Of a stretch of DNA of 44,800 bases, positions 33,759 through 42,291 are shown one piece after another. The stretch comes from an uncultured Spirochaetales bacterium (lineage in GTDB: Bacteria > Spirochaetota > Spirochaetia > Sphaerochaetales > Sphaerochaetaceae): NCBI GenBank assembly GCA_949285785.1, contig CASEAG010000013.1, positions 1 through 44,800 on the forward strand, given 5' to 3'. The translations under genes were made by a program, and so were the position numbers. The notes beneath the pieces are model-generated. The model was given only the letters and a program-made list of their open reading frames with translations, made no database searches and was not told the DNA's origin. Numbering within the stretch: the stretch's first letter is position 1; each line of letters begins with the position of its first letter.

Positions 33759-34799
33759 TTAGACCTCCAGTCCCACCCTGTGGTAGTCGTCGACCATCGA
33801 GGACAGGCCGAAATGATGACCGCCCTCGATGACGTCATGACAAAGGTTACCCTCCTTCGCCATCAGTGCATAGGCTCCCCTGAGCTCCTCCACGTAACAG
33901 CGTACGTTCCCAAGGCCCCGGGGCCCTGCAAGATGGTCGTTCTCCGCACTCTGTATGACAATCGGCCGTGGCGCGATCATCGCGGCAAGGTCGCTGACCT
34001 CGAAGTGCAGCCAGAGTCCCGGCACGTAGTTGCAGTCGCAGTTGGCGTTCATCACGAGAAGCGAATCCAGGAAGCCGTAGTAGTAGCCGCTTATGAAGGC
34101 GCTGCGGATCCTCTCGTCCAGGGCGCAGGCATACAGCGTCTGCATCCCCCCTCCGGAGAAGCCGATCATGTGGATGTCGCCCCAGCCTTCCCCGACGCAA
34201 TAGTCGACGAGACGCATCAGGTCCCACACCAGCAGACCCATGAGATTGAGACCGAGCGGAAGCGCCATGTGCGCAATGGCCCTGCATGAAGAGGAGAGTA
34301 TCCTGTCCTCCCCCTGCTCCGCAGCCTCCCGCCTCTCGCCGAAACCCCTTATGTCGGGTGCGAGTGCTACATGGCCGCGACGGGCCAGGGCGGATGCGAA
34401 GTCGTAGCCGTAGAAGTCGATCATCTTCGCGACCTCGGCCTTCTCCCTGTTGCCTATCAGCGATTCCTTTCCTCCTCCAAGATGGCCTGGAGGACAGATG
34501 AAGAGCTTGTCATCGACTCTCTCGTCGGGAATCAGGACACAGAAGGGCATGACGACGTCGTCCTCGACGTTCATCGTCATCCGGCGTATAAGCACGCCTT
34601 CCCTACGCTTCTCGTCCACCACCTGTGCATTCAAGGACGAGGGAAGACGAAGATGCTCAAGCCCCAAAAGGGACGAGAGGATGGAGCGCGCATTGAGCTG
34701 CCATGACAGGAACGAGGGGACGTCGTCAAGGACCATCCGGTCCTTCCTGCCCTGTGAGACGTACCTCTTCATGAAGCTTTCCAGACAGGTGTAGTACAT
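33759..34799 (-). CDS. Alpha/beta hydrolase, acyl or acetyl esterase type
   Basis: The 346-residue cytosolic protein has an alpha/beta-hydrolase fold of the dienelactone hydrolase / Abhydrolase_7 kind. The nucleophile elbow is GFSGGGMQTLYA. The aspartate is probably in IVIQSAENDH, and the histidine in CHDVIEGGHHFG. RGHVALAPDIRGFGER is the usual oxyanion-side strand. Proteins like this occur in plant cell-wall utilisation loci, where they remove acyl groups from oligosaccharides; the exact substrate here is unknown. GGAGG is 4 bases before the ATG at 34799. It is directly followed by the pectin methylesterase and probably co-transcribed. Confidence 0.75.
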   Translation of the reverse strand: MYYTCLESFMKRYVSQGRKDRMVLDDVPSFLSWQLNARSILSSLLGLEHLRLPSSLNAQVVDEKRREGVLIRRMTMNVEDDVVMPFCVLIPDERVDDKLFICPPGHLGGGKESLIGNREKAEVAKMIDFYGYDFASALARRGHVALAPDIRGFGERREAAEQGEDRILSSSCRAIAHMALPLGLNLMGLLVWDLMRLVDYCVGEGWGDIHMIGFSGGGMQTLYACALDERIRSAFISGYYYGFLDSLLVMNANCDCNYVPGLWLHFEVSDLAAMIAPRPIVIQSAENDHLAGPRGLGNVRCYVEELRGAYALMAKEGNLCHDVIEGGHHFGLSSMVDDYHRVGLEV

Positions 34800-34871
34800 G
34801 CTTCCTCCTGATAAGGATGGCAGGAGAGCGCCCCCTCCTGCCATCGACGAGTTGGAAATAATGCTTTTATC

Positions 34872-36524
34872 TCAAAGAGCAGCCTTGTAGCGCTCGTATT
34901 GAGCGGTTCTGATCTCGAGCATCTCGGGCAGGTTCATCCTGTCGAGGGCCTCGAGGTACGAATCGTAGTCGTCAAGCGACGTGGTTCCCGTGACGAAGGA
35001 TACGGCCATCTCGTTGACATAGGTCTGTATGTCGACCATGTACATCGATGCGGTCATGGACTCCTCCTCAGTGGCGTAGATGAACGGCCAGGGAGCCTTG
35101 ATGTACTGGGCCTCCATCTTGTCGACATCGGCATGCCACTGCGGCACGAGTGCGTCCGTCGACTCGACCGACTGCTGGGCGGGAAGGACCTGTGCCGGGT
35201 TGATTCCGAGGCTCTGCAGCCAGTTGTTGTCCGCGGCCTGCTCGGTCATCGTTCTGCTTCCGTCCTCGTTGGTGATGTAGCTCAGGCCCTCGATGCCCCA
35301 GCAGTACATGACCTGGTTGGGCTCGTTCATGGCGTAGTCGAGGAACTTGCATGCCAGCTCGATCTTGTCCGAGTCGGCGTTGACGCCGTAGATAAGACCG
35401 ATCGGGTTGCGCCCGATGAAGTAGCCCTCATGCGGACCGGAGAGCGGCACCTGGCCGACGACTCCCGTCTCGGGGGTTCCGTCGTAGTACGGAAGCTGAG
35501 GGCTGTATGTCATGGACATCTGCCAGGAGAAGTCGAACGTGACGCCTGCCCTGTCCTGGGCGAAGCGCTCTATGATCTGGTCGCGCGTCAGCGTCGTGTA
35601 CTCGATCTCGAGCAGTCCCTCCTCGTACAGGTCATGCAGGAAGCCCAGGTACTCCTTGTACTCGGGTGTGGCCTGCGCATACTGCACGACACCCTCGTCG
35701 TTCACGAAGAAGCCGCTTCCCTCGTCCGAGGTGAATGTCAGGCCAAATGCCGGAGCGAACATGTACATGAGGAACTCGTCCTGGACGGAGAGAGGCACTT
35801 CGTCGAACTCGCCGTTGCCGTTCATGTCATGGCTCTTGTAGTAGCGCAGCATCTCGACGAACTCGTCAAGTGTGGTGGGCACCTCGAGTCCTGCGTCGGC
35901 AAGCCACTTCATGTTGTACATGATCACGGGCTGGTAGTTGTCCGTGACGTTGGTTGTCGGGACGTAGTAGATGTGTCCGTCGGAAGCCGTCAGAGAGGCC
36001 TTGATAGTGGGGTTCTCCTCGAGCCAGCGGGAGAAGTTGGGCATCACGTCGAAGTGCTCGTCAAGAGGCTCGACCATTCCGCTGGTGATGTAGCTCTGGT
36101 TCTCGTCGAGGTTCGGCATCAGGATGATGTCCGGCTTGATGGACGGAAGGATGAGGTTCCACGTCTTTCTCCACTTGCCTGCGCCGTCCACGTCCATGGC
36201 CTCGTACAGCTCTAGCGGAATCGCCATGATGGCCGCGACGAATATGATCGAATTGAAGCCGAACGACTGCCAGATGCCGCTCAGGACGTAGATCATCCTG
36301 AAGTACTGCGGCAGACCGAGGTAGTTCTCAGGCTCGGCGCCGAGGGGGACCAGGACCATGTTTATGATTCCGCCGGAAGGCGAGAGGAAGTTGTTGATCA
36401 TGCCCGCCACGACGACCGTCGAGATGAAGTACGGCAGGTACGTCAGCACCTGGCTGGTCTTCTGGACCCACTTCGTCTTCACCTGCGTGATGCACACGGC
36501 GACTGGAAGAACTGTCTGAACCAC
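34872..36524 (-). pseudogene. In-frame chimera: LplB-type permease fragment joined to binding-protein C-terminus
   Basis: The 550-codon open frame joins two unrelated parts. Residues about 15-131 are the middle of an LplB-type sugar permease, including its ATPase-docking loop (LYEAMDVDGAGKWRKTWNLILPSIKP). From about residue 132 (DIILMPNLDENQSYITSG) it becomes the C-terminal three quarters of the matching extracytoplasmic binding protein. The permease's last helices, possibly a second permease, and the binding protein's signal peptide and first lobe are missing. A deletion with its join near 36120-36134 explains this. The result has no start of either protein and cannot form a working importer. 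An assembly error is the main alternative. Confidence 0.8.
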
Positions 36525-36628
36525 TGCAGACCTACGAAGTCGCTGGTGAAGATGCCCGCGGCGAATCCGGCACCCGGGCGGAACCGCGTGAAGCTCATGT
36601 AAAGCCCAAGCATGGGCAGATAGGTGAC
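36479..36628 (-). pseudogene. N-terminal remnant of the LplB-type permease beside the IS element
   Basis: Directly after the tnpB stop, one minus-strand frame reads about 44 codons of permease N-terminus (VTYLPMLGLYMSFTRFRP, then FTSDFVGLQWFRQFFQS) before a frame change and stop. The chimeric frame then resumes at VKTKWVQKTSQVLTYLPYFIS. About 30-40 codons that normally lie between these points are absent. The first codons and promoter of the gene are replaced by the IS200/IS605 element. Confidence 0.75.
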
Positions 36629-37879
36629 CTACTCTCCATCCTGCCTCACATTGCTGTGAGCCTGAGGATGGAGCTTCTTCTCACTCAAGACACCTGATGG
36701 TGCCAGTATCAATGAGCTATCCCCGCCAGCCCAGCGGTTCAGGATGTCTTTACCCTCATCCAGCAGGTTCTTACAACTGTTCTTGTCTCTGTCATGATGT
36801 GTACCGCAGCTCTTGCATGTCCACTCTCTATCTGACAGCTGCAAGTCATGGTTAACTGCATGACATGCAGAACATCGCTTTGAGGAGGGGAAGAACCTGT
36901 CCACCTTCACAAGCACCTTTCCCTGTTCCTCAAGCTTGTAGGCAAGCATGTTTCTCAGCAGCCCGTAGCCGTTGTCGTATACGCTCTTGCCGAAGTTCAG
37001 GGCCTGAGACATGTGCTGGAGATTGATGTCCTCCACCACTACGGCATCGAAGGAATCGGAGACCTTCCGGGAGAGCTTGTGCAGGAAGTCCTTCCTCCTG
37101 TTCCTCGCCTTCTCGTGAAGCTTCCCGATCTTGTGTTTCTGCTCCCAATGATTCCTTGAGCCATGCTGCATCCTCGACAGCCTCCTCTGCTCCTTCGCAA
37201 TCCTCTTCTCGAGATTGCGGTACCAGCGGATGTCGTCGGATGTGATGTCATTCTCCCCTGAGGCGGAGACGACAAGGGATGGCATCGAGTAGTCGAAGGC
37301 TTCAATCCTGTCGAACTTCCTTATTGTCTCTTTTTGTCTTATCTCCACATCAAAGGTGAGCGATATGAAGAACTTCCCGCTTGCCGTCTCCTTCACTGTC
37401 GCATGCTTCATCCTCCACTCATCCGGTATGCTACGGTGGAGTATGATGCGCACTCTTCCGAGTTTCGGCAGCTTGATGTAGTTCTCCGTATCACTCCTGT
37501 GGATGATCTCGATGTTGTTGTTTATCCAGTTGGTGGTATAGGACCTCCTGTCCTTTCCCTTCGCCCTGAACTTTGGTGCTTTCCCTTTAGCAAAGAGTTT
37601 CTTACAGGCTTGATTCAGATTCAGCTGGGTGTTTATGAGTGCCATCGAATCAACTTCTGAAAGGAATGGGTTATCCTTCTTCAGATGTGCAGGAGTAGTA
37701 TTGAGGAGCTTGCCTTTGTTAACCTTCTCATGGCTGATGCGCTCATCAAGGAGATGATTCCAGACGAAGCGGCAGCATCCGAAGGTCTTCCAGATGAGGA
37801 TCTTCTGTTCCATGGTGGGCTTTATCCGGAATTCCATGCATTTTGAGACAATGATGGTATCAACCTTTTCTTCCATCAT
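36629..37879 (-). CDS. tnpB: TnpB RNA-guided nuclease of IS200/IS605
   Basis: The 416-residue protein has the N-terminal helix-turn-helix/wedge region (MEFRIKPTMEQKILIWKTFGCCRFVWN) and a RuvC-like nuclease. Catalytic residues are D196 (FDYSMP), E283 (VVEDINL) and D365 (HHDRDKN), all intact. The zinc ribbon is C336-C339 and C355-C358. TnpB proteins use an RNA copied from the element's right end (omegaRNA) to cut the empty donor site and so keep the element. Here the gene's own 3' end contains the right-end hairpin, so the RNA should overlap the coding sequence. Start choice among ATGs at 37879, 37876 and 37837 is uncertain. Confidence 0.92.
   Translation of the reverse strand: MMEEKVDTIIVSKCMEFRIKPTMEQKILIWKTFGCCRFVWNHLLDERISHEKVNKGKLLNTTPAHLKKDNPFLSEVDSMALINTQLNLNQACKKLFAKGKAPKFRAKGKDRRSYTTNWINNNIEIIHRSDTENYIKLPKLGRVRIILHRSIPDEWRMKHATVKETASGKFFISLTFDVEIRQKETIRKFDRIEAFDYSMPSLVVSASGENDITSDDIRWYRNLEKRIAKEQRRLSRMQHGSRNHWEQKHKIGKLHEKARNRRKDFLHKLSRKVSDSFDAVVVEDINLQHMSQALNFGKSVYDNGYGLLRNMLAYKLEEQGKVLVKVDRFFPSSKRCSACHAVNHDLQLSDREWTCKSCGTHHDRDKNSCKNLLDEGKDILNRWAGGDSSLILAPSGVLSEKKLHPQAHSNVRQDGE
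36632..36760 (-). ncRNA. Candidate omegaRNA scaffold of the IS element
   Basis: In related elements the guide RNA scaffold is made from the 3' part of tnpB up to the right end, with the guide taken from flanking DNA. A 6-bp stem with a GCAA loop (minus strand, 36660-36645) stands about 15 bases from the end of tnpB. The 5' limit given here is a guess, and the call rests on family analogy. Confidence 0.35.
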
Positions 37880-38303
37880 AGTCCTCTCCCTGCGTGCGGA
37901 TGTATTCCTTCAGAATCTCAAGCGGCGCTCCACCTGCTGTTATCAGGCAGTAGCTTCTTGACCAGAAATATTCCTTCCAGAGCTTATTCCTTATTTCAGG
38001 GAAATCCTTCTTCACGAGCCTCGATGAAGCAGCCTTGTATGCGTTTATGAACTTCGATATCTCACTGTCAGGCTCAGCCTTGAACAGTATATGGATATGG
38101 TCCTTGTCATGGTTCCACTCTGAAAGCGTTATCTTGTACTTGGGCGCAATATAGCAGAATATATGTTTCAGATACTCCGATATGACATCGGTGACGACTT
38201 CTTTCCTGTATTTCGTGATGAGTATGAGATGGTAGTTCAGGCTGAACACCGAATGATTGTTCCCATCAAGCTGTGTCATTATGTAGCTCTTCTCTCTGCT
38301 CAT
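37860..38303 (-). CDS. tnpA: TnpA Y1 (HUH) transposase of IS200/IS605
   Basis: The 147-residue single-strand transposase has the HUH metal site H69-I-H71 and the catalytic tyrosine Y134 in ILKEYIRTQG. The length is typical for the family. It cuts and joins single-stranded DNA at the lagging strand without target duplication. It overlaps tnpB by 20 bases. Codon use is more AT-rich than in neighbouring chromosomal genes, in line with a mobile origin. Confidence 0.93.
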   Translation of the reverse strand: MSREKSYIMTQLDGNNHSVFSLNYHLILITKYRKEVVTDVISEYLKHIFCYIAPKYKITLSEWNHDKDHIHILFKAEPDSEISKFINAYKAASSRLVKKDFPEIRNKLWKEYFWSRSYCLITAGGAPLEILKEYIRTQGEDYDGRKG

Positions 38304-38355
38304 CTTGAGATAATAATAACACAGAATACGAAATCAATAAATATCTTCCTTGATT

Positions 38356-38730
38356 TTAAAAGAGTTGTTTTTCTACCACTGATTGACGAAAGGCCTTGGA
38401 GATGAAAGGATTTTCCACACCAATCCTCCTTGCTGTCAGCCGGAACGTCACACAGCCGTCAGGACACACGATATCCTTTTCATACTTGCCAGATCCACCC
38501 ACATTTCTCAGATCCCCGCCACTTCTAATGGCTTCCATCAACGGATGGAGCATCATCATTGTCTTCGAGCAGATTCCATATCCCTCCTGGTTCACTGGAC
38601 AACCATAGCTGCAGGAATATTTATCGCCAATTTCTTCCCCATTACGGCAGAGACCTTCTGGCTTATCTCCTCTCAGATACCCTGTAACCTCAACTTCGAA
38701 CTCGTATTCTTCATCCAGCCATTTCTTCAT
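38356..38730 (-). CDS. TIGR04076-family protein
   Basis: This 124-residue cytosolic protein resembles the TIGR04076 family of small proteins found in anaerobes. The features are a beta-rich start (YEFEVEVTGYLRG), CPVNQEGYGICSKTMMMLHPLMEAIRSGGDL in the middle and CPDGCVTFRLTARRI at the end. The function of the family is not known; conserved cysteines suggest metal or redox binding. No Shine-Dalgarno precedes the ATG; a TACGAT six bases upstream could be a -10 box. It ends 19 bases before the presumed left boundary of the IS element. Confidence 0.7.
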   Translation of the reverse strand: MKKWLDEEYEFEVEVTGYLRGDKPEGLCRNGEEIGDKYSCSYGCPVNQEGYGICSKTMMMLHPLMEAIRSGGDLRNVGGSGKYEKDIVCPDGCVTFRLTARRIGVENPFISKAFRQSVVEKQLF

Positions 38731-38888
38731 ATTGCAATCGTATCACATCTGATGATTTTTCCTCCATTCCTCTCCACTTTTCGCTCTGCTTAGAAGGTAG
38801 AGACTCCTGGAGATTAAGGTTGAACCAGAATCTGCGCTCCTTGAATCTTCTCATCTCCACATACCCCTCGAGCCGGTTTTCCGTGTAT

Positions 38889-38894
38889 TATAAT
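38889..38894 (+). promoter_or_regulatory. -10 box of the reductase-helicase operon
   Basis: A perfect TATAAT stands 22 bases before the ATG at 38917, followed by a GGAGG ribosome site. No good -35 hexamer is seen at the right distance, so the promoter may need an activator. Confidence 0.5.
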
Positions 38895-38916
38895 TGCATT
38901 GCCGGAGGATGGAAAT

Positions 38917-40017
38917 ATGGATGGAGTCTTCGAGGAAGTCAAAAACAGGCTTGGATTCGGATGCATGAGATTCCCGCTCACTGATAATAAAGACATCGAC
39001 ATGGAGCAGGTGAAGAGGATGGTCGACCTCTTCATCGAGAGGGGCTTCAACTACTTCGACACGGCGCATGGCTATCTGGACCAAAGGAGCGAAGTCACGC
39101 TTAAGACATGCCTTGTCAGCCGTCATCCGAGAGAGAGCTATCTGCTGGCGGACAAGCTGTCCAACGGCTTCTTCGAGAAGGAGGAGGACATACTCCCCCT
39201 CTTCGAGAGACAGCTGGAGTGCTGTGGAGTCGAGTATTTCGACTACTATCTGATGCACGCGCTGGATGGCGCATCATACAGGAAGTACGCATCGTGCAAT
39301 GCGTTCAAGGTCGTATCGGAGCTCAAGCGGCAGGGACGCATCAGACATGTCGGCATGTCGTTCCACGACAGCGCACAGGTCCTCAGGGAGATACTCTCGA
39401 AGGAGAGCTGCATAGAGTTCGTCCAGCTGCAGATCAACTATCTGGACTGGGAGAGCGGGAGCGTGCAGTCAAGGCTCTGCTACGAGACATGTGTGGAGTT
39501 CGGCAAGCCCGTCATAGTCATGGAGCCGGTCAAGGGAGGCACCCTTGCACAGCTTCTTCCCGAGGCCGACAGGGTTCTGGACACTCTCGATCCTCGCGAT
39601 TCGAACGCATCGTACGCACTGCGCTACGTGATGGGTCTGGACAACGTCAAGGTCATCCTGTCGGGCATGAGCGACATTGCCCAGGTGAAGGAGAACACCG
39701 ACCTCTTCCTGAATGCAGGGCCTCTGGATGAGAAGGCTCTCGGAGCCCTGGAGGAGGTCAGGAGGATCACGCTGGCCCACGGCTCGATCGCATGTACCGG
39801 ATGCAGGTACTGCACAGAGGTCTGTCCGATCGACATGCCCATCCCGGAGATCTTCTCGTTCATGAACAGCGGCAGGAAGGACGGCTATGACGCGCTGATC
39901 ACGAAGACAAAGGCCTCCGACTGTCTGCAGTGCGGCAGATGCGAGAAGGCATGTCCACAGCACCTGCCCATCAGGCGCTACCTTGGAAACGCCGCCTTCC
40001 GCTTCGAGAGGAAGTGA
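38917..40017 (+). CDS. Aldo/keto reductase with two 4Fe-4S clusters
   Basis: The 366-residue protein has an N-terminal aldo/keto reductase barrel. The catalytic tetrad is visible in NYFDTAHGY (D and Y), LLADKLS (K) and YLMHALD (H). A C-terminal ferredoxin-like domain follows with CTGCRYCTEVCP and CLQCGRCEKACP. Such fused reductases are common in anaerobes and probably take electrons from ferredoxin; substrates are not known. The ATG at 38917 follows GGAGG by 9 bases. Its stop overlaps the helicase start as TGATG, so the two are translated together although they look unrelated in function. Confidence 0.92.
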   Translation: MDGVFEEVKNRLGFGCMRFPLTDNKDIDMEQVKRMVDLFIERGFNYFDTAHGYLDQRSEVTLKTCLVSRHPRESYLLADKLSNGFFEKEEDILPLFERQLECCGVEYFDYYLMHALDGASYRKYASCNAFKVVSELKRQGRIRHVGMSFHDSAQVLREILSKESCIEFVQLQINYLDWESGSVQSRLCYETCVEFGKPVIVMEPVKGGTLAQLLPEADRVLDTLDPRDSNASYALRYVMGLDNVKVILSGMSDIAQVKENTDLFLNAGPLDEKALGALEEVRRITLAHGSIACTGCRYCTEVCPIDMPIPEIFSFMNSGRKDGYDALITKTKASDCLQCGRCEKACPQHLPIRRYLGNAAFRFERK

Positions 40018-42164
40018 TGGATCTCCTGTCGGATCTGAACGATGCACAGCGCGAGGCCGTCACCACGACGGAGGGACACGTGCGTGTCGTGGCCGGTGCC
40101 GGAAGCGGCAAGACGCGCGCCCTGACACGACGTTTCGCGTACCTCGTCCAGCAGCTCGGAATCGCCCCTGGGCGCATAATGTGCGTGACCTTCACCAACA
40201 AGGCCGCAGGAGAGATGCGCGAGCGCATCCACCAGCTGATCGGCGACGAGGACACCGGGTACATCAACACCTTCCACGGCTTCTGCGTCACGGTCCTCCA
40301 GGAGGACTCCAACGCCGTGCAGTACCCGAAGAGCTTCCTCGTGCTGGACAACGACGACATCGACTCCATGCTGGCGGCTGTCTACGAGGAGCGCGGCCTG
40401 ACGCTGCACGACATGACCTACGCCAGGGCGCGCGACATGATCGAGGTCATGAAACTCTTCAGGAGACCCGACTACTACAATGACATGATCTCAATGTCGC
40501 TGGAGGATCTCAGGAACAGATACGACCGTGCAACGAAGACGGAGGACATCATCTTCTACGGCTACCTTTATCAGGAGAGGAAGTGCTTCGCCCTGGACTA
40601 CAACGACCTGCTGAAGTTCACTGTGCACATATTCCAGAGGAATCCCGACATCTGCCTGAAATGGCAGAAGAGACTGGAATACGTCATGGTTGACGAGTTC
40701 CAGGACATCGACTGGATCCAGTACCAGCTGATGAAGCTGCTGTGCGGCTACCATCACAACCTGTTCGTCGTCGGCGACAGTGACCAGACCATCTACTCCT
40801 GGAGAGGCGCCGACGGCAGGTACCTGATGGACTTCGACAAGGACTTTCCCGGCACGAGGACCATCATGATGATGGATAACTACCGCTCCACGCCGCAGAT
40901 CGTCGCAGTCGCGAACAGTCTCATCTCCCACAACGTCGACAGAATCGCGAAGGACATCATCCCCACACTGCCGGGCGGAGCACCCGTGGTCTGCCACTAT
41001 GCGGCAAGCCAGGAGGACGAGGCCGCCTGGATATGCGGCTGCATCAAGGACATGAACATGAAGGGGTGCGCGCTCAGGGACATCACGGTCCTCTATCGGG
41101 CGCATTATGTCACACGCTCTCTCGAGATGACGCTGATCCAGGCGAAGATCCCATATGCGGTCTACAGCGGAGTGCGCTTCTTCGGCCGTAGGGAGGTCAA
41201 GGATGCGCTATGCTACCTGAGGATGGCCGCATACCGGGACGACATGTCCTTCCGGCGCGTCGTCAACACGCCACGGCGAAACATCGGACGGCGTAGAATG
41301 GAGGCTCTGGAGGAGTATGCCACAGTGCATTCATGCTCTCTATTCGAAGCTCTTGAGGCGAACCTTGGACAGCCTCTCTTCAAGGGTACCGGTGCAGCCG
41401 GATTCGTCGACCTCGTACATTCCTTCGACCGTAACGACGGCCGTCAGGTCTCCGAACTGCTTGGCGAGGTGATGGAGAGAAGCGGCTACGAGCGCATGCT
41501 CAGGACGGAAGGCGCGCAGGACAGGCTCGACAACCTGGCCGAGCTCAGGCAGTCGGTACATGATTACGAGACTACCTGCGGCGAGGAGACGACCTTGATG
41601 GACTACCTGTCCCATGTGGCCCTCTTCACCAATGCAGATGCAGAGGACAGAGGTGACAAGGTGCGTCTCATGACGGTCCATGCGGCCAAGGGGCTCGAGT
41701 TCCCGCATGTCTTCCTGTGCGCGATGAACGAAGGCGTCTTCCCCTCGCGAAAGGTACGCACTCCGGAGGGGATGGAGGAGGAGCGCAGACTTGCCTTCGT
41801 GGCCATCACCAGGGCACAGAAGACGCTTCACCTCAGCGAGGCCGACGGCTTCGGCTTCGACGGCTCGATCCGCTACCCTTCCCGCTTCATTCTCGAAATC
41901 GACAGATCGCTTCTCCAGTTGACGCATGAGCCGGATGAAGGACTCATACGCCGGGCCGAGAGACATATCGAGAGCGAGAACGGAAAGATGGTCGCAAGGC
42001 TTCGAAGCGGCATCTACATGCCAGGACAGAGAGTCCTGCACCCGGTCTTCGGTCCCGGTACGGTCCTTGAGGTCGACGAGGAGCTCTGTGCCCATGTCAT
42101 ACGGTTCGATTCCATGCCCACGGCACGTACGATATCCTTCAAGGTACATCTCGACGAGCTGTGA
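40017..42164 (+). CDS. UvrD/PcrA/Rep-type DNA helicase
   Basis: The 715-residue superfamily 1A helicase has all main motifs in order: Q-motif LNDAQREAVTT, Walker A GAGSGKTRALTRR, CVTFTNKAAGEMRER, motif II DEFQDI, motif III GDSDQTIYSWRGA, motif V VRLMTVHAAKGLEFPHVF and motif VI AFVAITRAQKTL. The C-terminal tail (GQRVLHPVFGPGTVLEVDEE) resembles the Tudor-like domain of PcrA, which binds RNA polymerase. It should unwind DNA 3' to 5' in repair and in clearing transcription or replication blocks. Start at the TGATG overlap with the reductase; the longer open frame upstream lies in that gene. Confidence 0.93.
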   Translation: MDLLSDLNDAQREAVTTTEGHVRVVAGAGSGKTRALTRRFAYLVQQLGIAPGRIMCVTFTNKAAGEMRERIHQLIGDEDTGYINTFHGFCVTVLQEDSNAVQYPKSFLVLDNDDIDSMLAAVYEERGLTLHDMTYARARDMIEVMKLFRRPDYYNDMISMSLEDLRNRYDRATKTEDIIFYGYLYQERKCFALDYNDLLKFTVHIFQRNPDICLKWQKRLEYVMVDEFQDIDWIQYQLMKLLCGYHHNLFVVGDSDQTIYSWRGADGRYLMDFDKDFPGTRTIMMMDNYRSTPQIVAVANSLISHNVDRIAKDIIPTLPGGAPVVCHYAASQEDEAAWICGCIKDMNMKGCALRDITVLYRAHYVTRSLEMTLIQAKIPYAVYSGVRFFGRREVKDALCYLRMAAYRDDMSFRRVVNTPRRNIGRRRMEALEEYATVHSCSLFEALEANLGQPLFKGTGAAGFVDLVHSFDRNDGRQVSELLGEVMERSGYERMLRTEGAQDRLDNLAELRQSVHDYETTCGEETTLMDYLSHVALFTNADAEDRGDKVRLMTVHAAKGLEFPHVFLCAMNEGVFPSRKVRTPEGMEEERRLAFVAITRAQKTLHLSEADGFGFDGSIRYPSRFILEIDRSLLQLTHEPDEGLIRRAERHIESENGKMVARLRSGIYMPGQRVLHPVFGPGTVLEVDEELCAHVIRFDSMPTARTISFKVHLDEL

Positions 42165-42227
42165 CGACTCCAACAGCCATGATTAAGGATTTGAAAGATG
42201 ATTTTCCATGTTTCTTTCAATAGCATC

Positions 42228-42257
42228 TTGACATGACCAATTGTTTCTTCTTATAGT
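42228..42257 (+). promoter_or_regulatory. Strong promoter of the TrpX-like gene
   Basis: A perfect TTGACA (42228-42233), an 18-base spacer and TATAGT (42252-42257). The predicted transcript starts near 42264, leaving a leader of about 28 bases with AGGAG before the ATG at 42292. Confidence 0.85.
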
Positions 42258-42276
42258 AACCACATCTTGTTACTAT
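42253..42276 (+). promoter_or_regulatory. Perfect inverted repeat over the -10 box, candidate operator
   Basis: ATAGTAAC (42253-42260) and GTTACTAT (42269-42276) are exact inverted copies separated by 8 bases. One arm covers the -10 hexamer and the other lies just past the transcription start, which is where a repressor would block the promoter. It does not match the E. coli TrpR consensus as I recall it. Confidence 0.65.
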
Positions 42277-42291
42277 CAGGAGAAACGGACT

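Larger units (their letters stand above)
36629..38337 (-). mobile_element. IS200/IS605-family element with tnpA and tnpB
   Basis: The element holds an intact tnpA (Y1 transposase) followed by an overlapping intact tnpB. Near the right end, within the 3' end of tnpB, is the hairpin CTCACA-TTGC-TGTGAG (36645-36660). The left end lies between tnpA and the TIGR04076 gene; TTGAT (minus strand, 38337-38333) is a possible insertion site by analogy with ISDra2. Exact ends are not proven. One side is a truncated permease gene and the other an unrelated gene, so the insertion was accompanied or followed by a deletion. Confidence 0.85.

Noticed and set aside
34899..36215. 438-codon open frame antisense to the chimeric pseudogene
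   Set aside because: It is a shadow of the binding-protein part and continues unbroken across the deletion join by chance.
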